A stretch of 5,686 nt of DNA from contig DAIEFO010000155.1 of the NCBI GenBank assembly GCA_027325475.1, forward strand, positions 1 through 5,686, in the 5' to 3' direction. Source of the DNA: Desulfobacteraceae bacterium. Lineage in GTDB: Bacteria; Desulfobacterota; Desulfobacteria; Desulfobacterales; Desulfatirhabdiaceae. Below are positions 1 through 5,685 of the stretch, piece by piece. The translations under genes were made by a program, and so were the position numbers. Position 1 is the stretch's first letter. The number at the start of each line of letters is the position of its first letter. The notes below the pieces were generated by a model. That model saw only the letters and a list, made by a program, of their open reading frames with translations, ran no database searches and had not been told where the DNA came from.

Positions 1-670
1 TCTCCCGATCCACCGCGCTGATCACTACCCGGTAGGCACCCGCCTGGATAAGTCGCATGGGCCATTCGACCGTTACCTGCTGCCCCGGCAGCAGGACAGT
101 CTGGGTCACGGCCTTGTGGGCGCTCCAGTCTTCCAGATCCACCGGCTGCCCGGTAACATCGCTGAAAAGCCCGCCCACCTGATGCCGGGACAGATGAATG
201 GCCGGCATGACCATGTGAGAAGGGCCTTCATGACGCAGCTGGATGATCCATTCGCCCAGATCGGTTTCCGTCACCTTGAAGCCCTCAGCCTCCAGATGGT
301 CGTTCAGATGGATTTCCTCGGCGGTCATGGATTTGGATTTGATGATGGCGTGGACGCCGTTATCTCTTGCAATCCGTGCAATGATCTCATTGGCTTCCGC
401 AGCGGTTGCCGCCAGGTGCACCACGGCGCCGGCCGCCTCCGCTTTTGCCTTAAACTGCTGAAAAAGACCCTCCAGGTGTGTCAGTGCCTGATCTTTGCCG
501 TCGGCAAGCTGATGCCTCAGCGCTTCCAGGTCAATGCCCTCAAAAGCCTTTGCGCGGGACACTTTGTAGGAAGACGCAAAATTATCCAGCGCTTTTCGGA
601 GAAATTTATTTTCCAGCGCCTTGTGGATTCTGTCCCTGTAGGTTTTCATGTCCTGAGCGGTTTGAATCAT
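1..670 (-). CDS. lutB: LutB/LldF lactate-oxidation iron-sulfur protein, N-terminal part; 3' end runs off the window and looks chimeric
   Basis: LutB (LldF) is the ferredoxin-like subunit of the cytoplasmic LutABC complex that oxidises L-lactate to pyruvate. The frame opens at ATG 670-668, overlaps the lutC stop as ATGA, and gives 223 residues before the edge. Residues 1 to about 175 follow the LutB N-terminal (LUD) pattern: KSKSMTAEEIHLN at 111-123, TETDLGEWIIQL at 134-145, then PSHMVMPAIHLSRHQVGGLF and DVTG at 171-174. A normal LutB would continue into an R-rich helix (RRxLRxxF) and an AxTG motif, with CxxCxxC clusters later. Instead, from about residue 178-187 the frame reads VLLPGQQVTVEWPMRL and then AGAYRVVISAVDRE, which resembles a beta-sandwich of an exported protein. 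The first part is secure. The 3' part may be a genomic rearrangement or an assembly join. No iron-sulfur cysteine cluster is visible. Confidence 0.8.
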   Translation of the reverse strand, partial: MIQTAQDMKTYRDRIHKALENKFLRKALDNFASSYKVSRAKAFEGIDLEALRHQLADGKDQALTHLEGLFQQFKAKAEAAGAVVHLAATAAEANEIIARIARDNGVHAIIKSKSMTAEEIHLNDHLEAEGFKVTETDLGEWIIQLRHEGPSHMVMPAIHLSRHQVGGLFSDVTGQPVDLEDWSAHKAVTQTVLLPGQQVTVEWPMRLIQAGAYRVVISAVDRE

Positions 671-1224
671 GACGGGCTGTCCTCCATGATAAGAATGTGA
701 AGCCTCTGGGGGCCATGCACGCCGATGGCCAGTACCCGCTCGATATCCGCAGTGCGGCTGGGGCCGGTGATAAAAGCCATGTATCCCGGAGGCGACGCCA
801 TTTTCTCCTGCATGTACGCGGACAGCGCCGACGCATCCGGCACAATCCGTGACGCTGGAATCCAGGCGATATGGGTTTCGCTGAGCATCGTGGCAATCCG
901 GATATCTTCGGAACTGGAATCCAGAACCAGTGTGCCGGTTTCAGCGATGGCCCAGTCTGCGCCGGTCAGTGCCATATGAATGCCGCTGAGATGGCTTCTG
1001 AACGGCGGGTGCAGCAGTTGTAGCCCGGACACATGGCATAAATCCTCAAGTTTTTGAAGGTTGGCGGGGTCCAGACCGGGAGCTGCAATGGTAGTCCCAT
1101 TTTCCTGCAATGTCAGATCGATGGTGTAGCGCAACACGTCATTCATATGATGAACCATCGCCGTCACAGCTTGCACCCGTTCTGCCCGTTCCTTCATAAC
1201 AAGCGCCAGATTATTGTTACTCAT
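667..1224 (-). CDS. lutC: LutC/LldG lactate-utilisation protein (LUD domain)
   Basis: LutC is a partner of LutB (and LutA) in the L-lactate oxidation complex; its exact biochemical role is less clear than that of the iron-sulfur subunits. The product has 185 residues and is essentially one LUD (DUF162) domain. It shows AIAETGTLVLDS (residues 92-103), the C-terminal family signature GPSRTADIE (154-162) and GVHGPQRLHILIMED (168-182). It is shorter than the roughly 240-residue Bacillus protein, mainly at the N-terminus, and I see no break. The frame is open upstream to another ATG at 1251, but AGGAG at 1230-1234 places the start at ATG 1224-1222 (MSNNN). Its stop overlaps the lutB start as ATGA, which implies translational coupling. 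It lies 134 bases downstream of lldP on the same strand, separated by a hairpin. Confidence 0.9.
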   Translation of the reverse strand: MSNNNLALVMKERAERVQAVTAMVHHMNDVLRYTIDLTLQENGTTIAAPGLDPANLQKLEDLCHVSGLQLLHPPFRSHLSGIHMALTGADWAIAETGTLVLDSSSEDIRIATMLSETHIAWIPASRIVPDASALSAYMQEKMASPPGYMAFITGPSRTADIERVLAIGVHGPQRLHILIMEDSPS

Positions 1225-1229
1225 ATAAG

Positions 1230-1234
1230 CTCCT
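1230..1234 (-). promoter_or_regulatory. Ribosome binding site that fixes the lutC start
   Basis: AGGAG on the minus strand ends five bases before ATG 1224-1222. It favours this start over the in-frame ATG at 1251, which has no comparable Shine-Dalgarno sequence and would add nine residues (MQNVTTGAY). Confidence 0.75.
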
Positions 1235-1304
1235 GTTGTTACGTTCTGCAAAAAAGCACCGCCGCCAGCGTCGAAATGTCGAAAACAGAATTTTCAGATG
1301 AGAC

Positions 1305-1328
1305 AGGGCAGACACACAGGTCTGCCCT
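1305..1328 (-). other. Intergenic stem-loop between lldP and lutC
   Basis: A perfect 9-bp inverted repeat (AGGGCAGAC at 1305-1313, GTCTGCCCT at 1320-1328) encloses a 6-base loop in the lldP-lutC gap, 31 bases after the lldP stop. In the transcribed (minus) direction it is followed by GTCTCATCTG and not by a U-tract, so it is not a canonical intrinsic terminator. It could be an mRNA stability or processing element that sets permease versus enzyme levels, or a weak terminator. The structure is seen; the function is inferred. Confidence 0.55.
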
Positions 1329-1358
1329 CTGCCGTTTTATTGCGGACCGGGATAAGGA

Positions 1359-3119
1359 TCAGGCTTCTCTGCCGCCCATCACCCGGGATGACACCACGAC
1401 CGCAACAACAATGAACAGTGCTGCTGTCAGATAAAACAATCCCTGAGATGGAAACGCAGGCGCCGATGCCGCTGCTTTTGCCGCCGCTGAGGTAACTGCG
1501 ATGTCATATTTGGGAACCATCCAGGTGACAACGTACGCCAAGGCCATGGTCATCAATCCGACAACGCCTGTCAGTATCAGTGAATGCTTGAATGTGAATC
1601 TGAAAATCTCCGCTTCTTTTCCGACAAGTCCGACAGCCGCTGTCGCTACAGACAGAGACTGCGGAGAAATCATCTTGCCGCACACCCCGCCGCAGGTATT
1701 TGCGGAAACCGTCACCAGCGGATCCACCCCGATTTTAGATGCCGTCACATGCTGGAGTTTCCCAAACAACGCATTGGCCGAAGTATCCGATCCGGTCATA
1801 AAAACACCTAACCACCCCATAAACGGAGAGAAAAACGGGAACAGTTTTCCCGTAGAAGCAAAGGCATTTCCGAGAGCGACCGTCATGCCGGAGGAATTCA
1901 TGATGTAAGCAAATCCTAAAACCAGGGAGATCGTCACTACGGCCCAGCGCAGCGTCTGAAGGGTTTTCCCGGCGACTTCAATAGCTGTTGCAGCCGATGC
2001 GCCCATAACAGGAATGGAAAACAGGCCTGCCAGCAAAATGGCCGATCCGGCGGCGCTCAGGATGTTGAGCCCATAAACAGCCGGAATGGGACCGTTACCG
2101 CCAATAATCATTTTGTCCAGCCCTGGAATTTTGAAACTTACCAATGTGAAATAATCCAGCGCCTCTTTGACAGGTTTAATCCCCCACGCCGCTACAAACA
2201 GCGACAGAATGATAAACGGCGCCCAGGCCCTGAACACCTGCCCCCCGGAATATCTCAGCTTTTCCCTTCCCTGGCTGGCGGCTTCATCTGGAAACCGCCA
2301 GATATTTTTGGGATGCCATTTTTTTAAAAATATCACCATACAGACGATGGACACAATGGATGCCAGAATATCCGGCAGAAGCGGCCCCAGAAAATTGGAT
2401 GTCAGCCACTGGGTAATCGCAAAAGAACCGCCACAGACGATTCCGGCAGGCCACACCTGCATACCATTTTTCCATCCGCTCATCAATATCACCAGATACA
2501 TGGGAACCAGAATGCTGATGAACGGAAGGGTTCTGCCCACCATCTGGCTCAACGCCATCAGATTCATTCCGGAAACCTGGGCGCCAACCACAATCGGAAT
2601 TCCGATAGCCCCGAAAGCCACGGGTGCGGTATTGGCCAGCAGACAAAGCCCTGCGGCATACAGTGGATTAAATCCCAGCCCCACAAGCATGGCTGCAGAT
2701 ATGGCGACCGGTGTGCCGAATCCTGCAGCCCCTTCCAGAAACGCTCCGAAGGAAAAGGCAATCAGCATGGCCTGAAGCCGACGGTCATCGGAAATGGACG
2801 CCAGAGAATTTTTGATAATCTCGAATTGCCCGGTTTTAACCGACAGGTTGTAAATAAAAACCGCTGTTACCACGATCCATGCTACGGGCCACAGACCAAA
2901 CAACATACCATTGAATGTGGACAGCAGCGCCAATTTTATGGGCATACCATATACCGCAACAGCAATGACAATGGCAGTGATCACTGCTGTAACGGCCGCC
3001 AGATGCCCTTTCATACGCTTGTAAGCCAATGCCCAGAAAAGATAAAGGATCGGTATGGCCGCCGCCAGAGCGGAAAGCCCGATATTGCCGAACGGATTGG
3101 TTGCCATTGTCCACGTCAT
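1359..3119 (-). CDS. lldP: L-lactate permease (LctP family)
   Basis: The product is an inner-membrane lactate/proton symporter of the LctP family (TC 2.A.14), 586 residues, which is close to the usual length. Hydrophobic segments run through most of the protein, consistent with 12 or more membrane spans. Family hallmarks include AFLEGAAGFGTPVAI (126-140), NTAPVAFGAIGIPIVVGAQ (163-181), MTGSDTSANALFGKLQ (441-456) and NTCGGVCGKMISPQSLSVA (474-492). A poorly conserved Ala-rich linker (541-558) precedes a last membrane helix (about 560-577) and a short charged tail. The frame extends upstream to 3170, but a perfect AGGAGG at 3126-3131 selects ATG 3119-3117 (MTWTMATNPFGN). It is the first gene of the unit with lutC and lutB and is divergent from the GntR-family regulator. 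The promoter and operator lie directly upstream. Glycolate is a known alternative substrate of the family, but the lutCB neighbours argue for lactate. Confidence 0.95.
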   Translation of the reverse strand: MTWTMATNPFGNIGLSALAAAIPILYLFWALAYKRMKGHLAAVTAVITAIVIAVAVYGMPIKLALLSTFNGMLFGLWPVAWIVVTAVFIYNLSVKTGQFEIIKNSLASISDDRRLQAMLIAFSFGAFLEGAAGFGTPVAISAAMLVGLGFNPLYAAGLCLLANTAPVAFGAIGIPIVVGAQVSGMNLMALSQMVGRTLPFISILVPMYLVILMSGWKNGMQVWPAGIVCGGSFAITQWLTSNFLGPLLPDILASIVSIVCMVIFLKKWHPKNIWRFPDEAASQGREKLRYSGGQVFRAWAPFIILSLFVAAWGIKPVKEALDYFTLVSFKIPGLDKMIIGGNGPIPAVYGLNILSAAGSAILLAGLFSIPVMGASAATAIEVAGKTLQTLRWAVVTISLVLGFAYIMNSSGMTVALGNAFASTGKLFPFFSPFMGWLGVFMTGSDTSANALFGKLQHVTASKIGVDPLVTVSANTCGGVCGKMISPQSLSVATAAVGLVGKEAEIFRFTFKHSLILTGVVGLMTMALAYVVTWMVPKYDIAVTSAAAKAAASAPAFPSQGLFYLTAALFIVVAVVVSSRVMGGREA

Positions 3120-3125
3120 ACTGTG

Positions 3126-3131
3126 CCTCCT
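3126..3131 (-). promoter_or_regulatory. Ribosome binding site that fixes the lldP start
   Basis: A perfect AGGAGG on the minus strand lies six bases before ATG 3119-3117. It excludes the 17-residue upstream extension, whose region also contains the operator and transcript start. Confidence 0.85.
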
Positions 3132-3156
3132 GATAGAATATGTTGGTTTTTTGTTT

Positions 3157-3171
3157 ATTGGTAATACCAAT
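3157..3171. promoter_or_regulatory. Palindromic operator, FadR/LldR-type (TGGTAATACCA core)
   Basis: ATTGGT-AAT-ACCAAT is a perfect 15-bp palindrome with a 3-base centre. Its core fits the TnGTnnnACnA pattern known for GntR/FadR-subfamily regulators, including lactate regulators. It lies at about +5 to +19 relative to the inferred lldP transcript start, where a bound repressor would block initiation or early elongation. The likely binder is the divergent regulator at 3373-4077. The palindrome is seen; the binding is inferred. Confidence 0.75.
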
Positions 3172-3181
3172 TTTTGGATTT

Positions 3182-3210
3182 TCTTTAAGGATTTTTTCTG
3201 GACTTGTCAA
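3182..3210 (-). promoter_or_regulatory. Sigma70-type promoter for lldP-lutC-lutB
   Basis: On the minus strand, a perfect TTGACA (3210-3205) is followed after 17 bases by TAAAGA (3187-3182), a weak -10 match. The predicted transcript start is near 3175, which gives a leader of about 56 bases to lldP. The palindromic operator follows immediately downstream. Confidence 0.6.
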
Positions 3211-3372
3211 GAAATTAATTGCGGTGCGTCATAAAGTCTGTAATCTGATAAAGTTGCTGAAGTATGTTCATGCACCGATAACAGATACATTCATCGGCGA
3301 TTTCCCCTGCTTGCTATTTCATATGAATTGGTTTATGGACATACCCATTTCCGAGAAACGAGGAACAAGAGC

Positions 3373-4077
3373 ATGATGTTAAAACCAGTGAATCCCAAAA
3401 AAATTTCGGATCAGGTGTTTGACCAGCTCAGAGAACTGATCACCAGAGGTGAAATCAAGCCTGGAGACCAGTTGATGACAGAGCGGGAACTGTCCAGCGC
3501 CATGAATGTCAGCCGCACTTCTATTCGTAATGCCATCACCAGGCTGGTTACCATTGGTCTTCTGGAAAACCGTCAGGGTCAGGGAACCTTTGTACGGACG
3601 CCGGATCCACAGGGGAAAAACCCACTGGCCGCCGCCATGACGGGTCAGAATATCCGGCTGGAAGACCTGCTGGAGGTTCGCTTGGGGCTGGAATGCAACG
3701 CCGCCGCTCTGGCAGCCAGCCGTGCCGTGGATGAAGACATCCGGTTCATGGAAAAAAGTATCGAGGAAATGGAAATTGAAATCAGGGAAGGCCGCACAGG
3801 CGCTGAGGCGGACGTGTCGTTTCACATGGCCATTGCCTATGCCACCAAAAACCCTGTCCAGATATATTTAATGCGAAGTTTTTACGATCTGCTGTTTTAC
3901 GGCATCAAGGAAAATCTGTATTATCTCTATCAGAACTCCGAGCGGATCGCCTCCATTCAGAGACAGCATTCAGAAATATTTCACGCCATCCGCAGCCATG
4001 ATCAGGCGCAATCTTACAGCGCCATGAAAGACCATATCATTTATGTACTTGAATTCTATAAAAATCAAAAGAAATAG
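3373..4077 (+). CDS. GntR-family transcriptional regulator, FadR subfamily (FCD domain), probable lactate-responsive repressor
   Basis: The product is a 234-residue DNA-binding regulator. An N-terminal winged helix-turn-helix (about 9-76) contains ISDQVFDQLRELI, the recognition region TERELSSAMNVSRTSIRNAI and the wing GQGTFV. The C-terminal all-helical FCD ligand domain (about 95-225) retains the metal ligands of the family: D147 and H151 (DVSFH), H199 (QHSEIFH) and H221 (KDHI). GAGGA at 3360-3364 supports ATG 3373; ATG 3376 is nearly equivalent, and the further upstream ATG at 3328 has no clear ribosome site. Divergence from lldP and the FadR-type palindrome in the shared region suggest control of lactate uptake and oxidation (LldR/LutR-like role). 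FadR-subfamily members respond to varied carboxylates, so the ligand is inferred from context. No convincing promoter for this gene is visible in the 200 bases upstream. Confidence 0.9.
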   Translation: MMLKPVNPKKISDQVFDQLRELITRGEIKPGDQLMTERELSSAMNVSRTSIRNAITRLVTIGLLENRQGQGTFVRTPDPQGKNPLAAAMTGQNIRLEDLLEVRLGLECNAAALAASRAVDEDIRFMEKSIEEMEIEIREGRTGAEADVSFHMAIAYATKNPVQIYLMRSFYDLLFYGIKENLYYLYQNSERIASIQRQHSEIFHAIRSHDQAQSYSAMKDHIIYVLEFYKNQKK

Positions 4078-4080
4078 TAC

Positions 4081-4132
4081 TGATGCTCTCGTAAAAAGTC
4101 GATTTTAGGGACGACTTTTTACGAGGGCATCA
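4081..4132. repeat. 52-bp near-perfect palindrome, possible REP/MITE-like element or bidirectional terminator
   Basis: Two 21-base arms (4081-4101 and 4112-4132) are complementary except for one position that can form G-U. They enclose the 10-base loop ATTTTAGGGA. The core CTCGTAAAAAGTCG pairs with CGACTTTTTACGAG. It starts three bases after the regulator stop codon and lies between convergent genes. Neither side has a long U-tract directly after the stem, although the minus-strand side continues into T-rich GTACTATTTCTTTT. The arms are longer and more regular than an ordinary terminator stem, which suggests a dispersed palindromic element; I recall similar sequences in Desulfobacterota intergenic regions but cannot verify this here. 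Confidence 0.8.
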
Positions 4133-4224
4133 ATAATTCCTTTCCCCATGGAAATCACATTTATAAAGGGATAGAGTTGCCATCATCGCGTCCGGGATAT
4201 TCTTTCCTGTTTCATGCTCCTGGC

Positions 4225-5067
4225 TTACTGCTTGACCAGTTCGACCCGGCGATTCTTCGCACGTCCCTCCTCACTATCATTGGATGCAACGGGTGAGAAT
4301 AGGCCGCACCCAAACGATCGCAGGCGGACGGCGGCAATACCGTGATCGCGGACAAGTGCCTGGAGAACGGCCTCGCCGCGGTCTTGGGAGAGCTTTATAT
4401 TGCTCTCAACTCCGCCCTGATTGTCCGTATGTCCCACGAGAAATATCTTGAGACCAGGATCAGCCTTTAGGAGTTTGGCAATCTCCCCGATGGCCTGTGC
4501 CGATTCAGGTTTGATGGTGGACTTTGCCGTATCGAAATGGATGCCGTAAACCGCCGTGTGGCCGGTTGCCCTGATCTCGTTGTTGAGGACCGTTGCATCC
4601 GCCACGATAGTCTGCGCCATCGCTTTCTTCTCAACAATCCTCAGCCATATCTTGCCATTGCCCTTATGAGCCTCAAACCATGTTTCCTGGCCATCCTTGA
4701 CGAGTGTACCGTTCGTCCACCTCTCGGGATTGCTCTGGACGATCGTGCCCCCCACTTTTTGGATGGCATTTTCGTAGTTGCGGACGACGGCAATTCCACT
4801 AGGTTCGGTATCTCTTTTTCCGGTAAATGTGTATGTGATAAATGTAAACTTACCCTCTACCCGGTTTTTAGGCCCCTTCGTTGACTGAAATTCGTAGGCG
4901 CCGAAGTCCTCGGTTTTGCAGCTCTCAATCGCATAGTTGGGCATTCGCGTTGGAAATAGCGGATGGTCTTTGCAACCAGCCTTATCCGACTGCTGGGCAC
5001 CAACACCCGCCACTTGGCAAAGAACCAAAAAGCTCACTAAACCAATCACTGTCTTTTTCATCATCAT
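4225..5067 (-). CDS. Secreted OmpA-family peptidoglycan-binding protein with a conserved N-terminal domain
   Basis: The product is a 280-residue envelope protein. A signal peptide covers about residues 1-24 (MMMKK, a hydrophobic core, then VGA before QQ). The mature N-terminal domain (about 30-155) includes FPTRMPNYAIESC, DFGAYEF and IAVVRNYENAIQKVGGTIV. It resembles domains found ahead of OmpA in periplasmic proteins (perhaps DUF4892-like), but I cannot assign a function. The C-terminal OmpA domain (about 172-279) is complete: GIHFDTAKSTIKPES, FLVGHTDNQG, NIKLSQDRGEAV and AKNRRVELV. D215 and R230 occupy the positions that bind diaminopimelate in OmpA proteins. Three cysteines (32, 50, 254) remain after cleavage. 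There is no lipobox, so it is probably not a lipoprotein. AGGA at 5076-5079 with a G-run supports the first of three consecutive ATGs. It is convergent with the regulator and appears monocistronic. Confidence 0.85.
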   Translation of the reverse strand: MMMKKTVIGLVSFLVLCQVAGVGAQQSDKAGCKDHPLFPTRMPNYAIESCKTEDFGAYEFQSTKGPKNRVEGKFTFITYTFTGKRDTEPSGIAVVRNYENAIQKVGGTIVQSNPERWTNGTLVKDGQETWFEAHKGNGKIWLRIVEKKAMAQTIVADATVLNNEIRATGHTAVYGIHFDTAKSTIKPESAQAIGEIAKLLKADPGLKIFLVGHTDNQGGVESNIKLSQDRGEAVLQALVRDHGIAAVRLRSFGCGLFSPVASNDSEEGRAKNRRVELVKQ

Positions 5068-5214
5068 TTCCCCCTTCCTTTAGTCTTAGCTTATCGATAG
5101 ATTTTGTAGGTGCCACGATTATTCTCTGCTAACGAAAGATTGAGGGGTGCACGCGTTGTGTTTTCTACGAAGACCGCAAGTTATTCGCATCCCCTCGAAT
5201 GAAATGTTGGCCTT
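5068..5214. other. Intergenic region upstream of the OmpA-family gene; no gene seen
   Basis: This stretch must carry the promoter of the OmpA-family gene. On the minus strand AATAAT near 5118-5123 resembles a -10 box, but no acceptable -35 sits at the right distance, so I do not call it. A loose inverted repeat (GAGGGG near 5142-5147, CCCCTC near 5191-5196) lies downstream of the vapC remnant. Confidence 0.4.
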
Positions 5215-5392
5215 TTACTTAAGGTAGGCCGGTTTAAGGTTCTTCAGCATGGGATAATGTTTGGTGTTGAGAGTTTTTAGCTCATGAAAGGATGATGCGA
5301 TCATTGTATGTGTCGATAAAAGCCTCCGCCTTCACATGGCCCCGAAAAAAATCAATTAGAACATCCGTGTCTAAAAGGATGGACCTCGCCAT
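5215..5392 (-). pseudogene. vapC: VapC-type PIN-domain toxin remnant with internal deletion and frameshift
   Basis: The start ATG 5392-5390 lies two bases after the antitoxin stop, with AGGAG at 5399-5403 inside the antitoxin's last codons. The first 36 residues are a clear PIN N-terminus: MARSILLDTDVLIDFF with the first catalytic aspartate at residue 8, then RIILS, followed by TGA at 5284-5282. Directly after, in another frame (5283-5215), 22 codons give ELKTLNTKHYPML and a PAYLK end, which match the usual VapC C-terminus and end at TAA 5217-5215. About 70 middle residues of a typical 130-140-residue VapC, including the other catalytic acidic residues, are absent. A sequencing indel cannot explain that loss. 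The toxin should be inactive as an RNase. Confidence 0.85.
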
Positions 5393-5394
5393 GA

Positions 5395-5628
5395 TTAGCT
5401 CCTATCCCATTCGGCCCGGACTGAATTAAAATCAGGAAGATCCGTACGATCTTTCCAGATTCCAGCAGCTTTGCGCAACACAAATTCCCTGTGTCCGCGC
5501 CCCGATTGATCAATAAGCCGATCAATGGCCTCTCGAATGAGTTCACTTTGTTTCTTGCCGACGGTCTTGGCGATAGTAGCCAATTCTTCTCGTTGATTTT
5601 CTGTCAAGTATATTTGCGTTCGTACCAT
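5395..5628 (-). CDS. vapB: Ribbon-helix-helix (CopG/VapB-type) antitoxin
   Basis: The product is a 77-residue intact antitoxin. Residues 2-8 (VRTQIYL) form the DNA-contacting beta strand of a ribbon-helix-helix fold, followed by helices at about 10-23 and 26-40 (KKQSELIREAIDRLI). The tail AAGIWKDRTDLPDF (about 54-67) through EWDR is typical of the toxin-wrapping segment of VapB proteins paired with PIN toxins. AGGAGGT at 5634-5640, five bases before ATG 5628-5626, fixes the start. A near-consensus promoter lies upstream and the toxin gene follows two bases downstream, the standard antitoxin-first layout. Because the toxin is deleted, this gene is an orphan antitoxin that may still bind its own promoter or neutralise related VapC toxins elsewhere. 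Assignment to the VapB group rests on the partner. Confidence 0.9.
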   Translation of the reverse strand: MVRTQIYLTENQREELATIAKTVGKKQSELIREAIDRLIDQSGRGHREFVLRKAAGIWKDRTDLPDFNSVRAEWDRS

Positions 5629-5633
5629 GGTGG

Positions 5634-5640
5634 ACCTCCT
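5634..5640 (-). promoter_or_regulatory. Strong ribosome binding site of the antitoxin
   Basis: AGGAGGT on the minus strand with a five-base spacer to ATG is a near-ideal Shine-Dalgarno sequence. It is consistent with the high antitoxin synthesis expected in toxin-antitoxin operons. Confidence 0.8.
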
Positions 5641-5646
5641 ATGCTA

Positions 5647-5667
5647 TATACACCGGCATTATACACC
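5647..5667. promoter_or_regulatory. Direct-repeat candidate operator over the antitoxin promoter
   Basis: TATACACC occurs twice, at 5647-5654 and 5660-5667, with a 13-bp period. The second copy overlaps the -10 box and the first covers the probable transcript start. Ribbon-helix-helix antitoxins commonly autoregulate by binding short repeats at such positions. The repeats are seen; the operator role is inferred. Confidence 0.45.
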
Positions 5668-5685
5668 ATTTATAACTCCTATCAA
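5658..5685 (-). promoter_or_regulatory. Sigma70-type promoter of the vapBC operon
   Basis: On the minus strand TTGATA (5685-5680, five of six consensus bases) is followed after 16 bases by a perfect TATAAT (5663-5658). The predicted transcript start is near 5651, which leaves a short leader before the antitoxin ribosome site. Confidence 0.75.

Noticed and set aside
116..700. A 194-codon plus-strand open frame with an ATG start
   Set aside because: It lies antisense to lutB, has no recognisable family or ribosome site, and the minus-strand protein is a clear LutB. It is a shadow frame.
2167..2775. A 202-codon plus-strand open frame inside lldP
   Set aside because: It is antisense to conserved lactate permease coding sequence, and its composition reflects the complement of membrane-helix codons.
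3318..3327. TTCATATGAA, a 10-bp perfect palindrome upstream of the regulator
   Set aside because: It is short and AT-rich, unlike the TGGTnnnACCA operator, and expected by chance in such DNA. I see no support for a binding site.
3328..3372. Upstream extension of the GntR regulator to ATG 3328
   Set aside because: The 15 added residues lack family similarity and a Shine-Dalgarno sequence, whereas GAGGA at 3360-3364 serves ATG 3373.
5010..5030. Possible lipobox around Cys17 of the OmpA-family protein
   Set aside because: The residues LVLC followed by Q do not fit the [AS][GA]C lipobox consensus, and a good signal peptidase I site (VGA then Q) follows.
5139..5200. Imperfect inverted repeat with GAGGGG and CCCCTC arms downstream of the vapC remnant
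   Set aside because: The arms need bulges and enclose a loop of more than 35 bases, with no T-run. It is not a credible terminator or mobile element on this evidence.
5282..5284. Treating the vapC stop as a simple sequencing frameshift
   Set aside because: Correcting the frame joins residue 36 directly to the C-terminal motif, still leaving about 70 residues missing, so a deletion is required.
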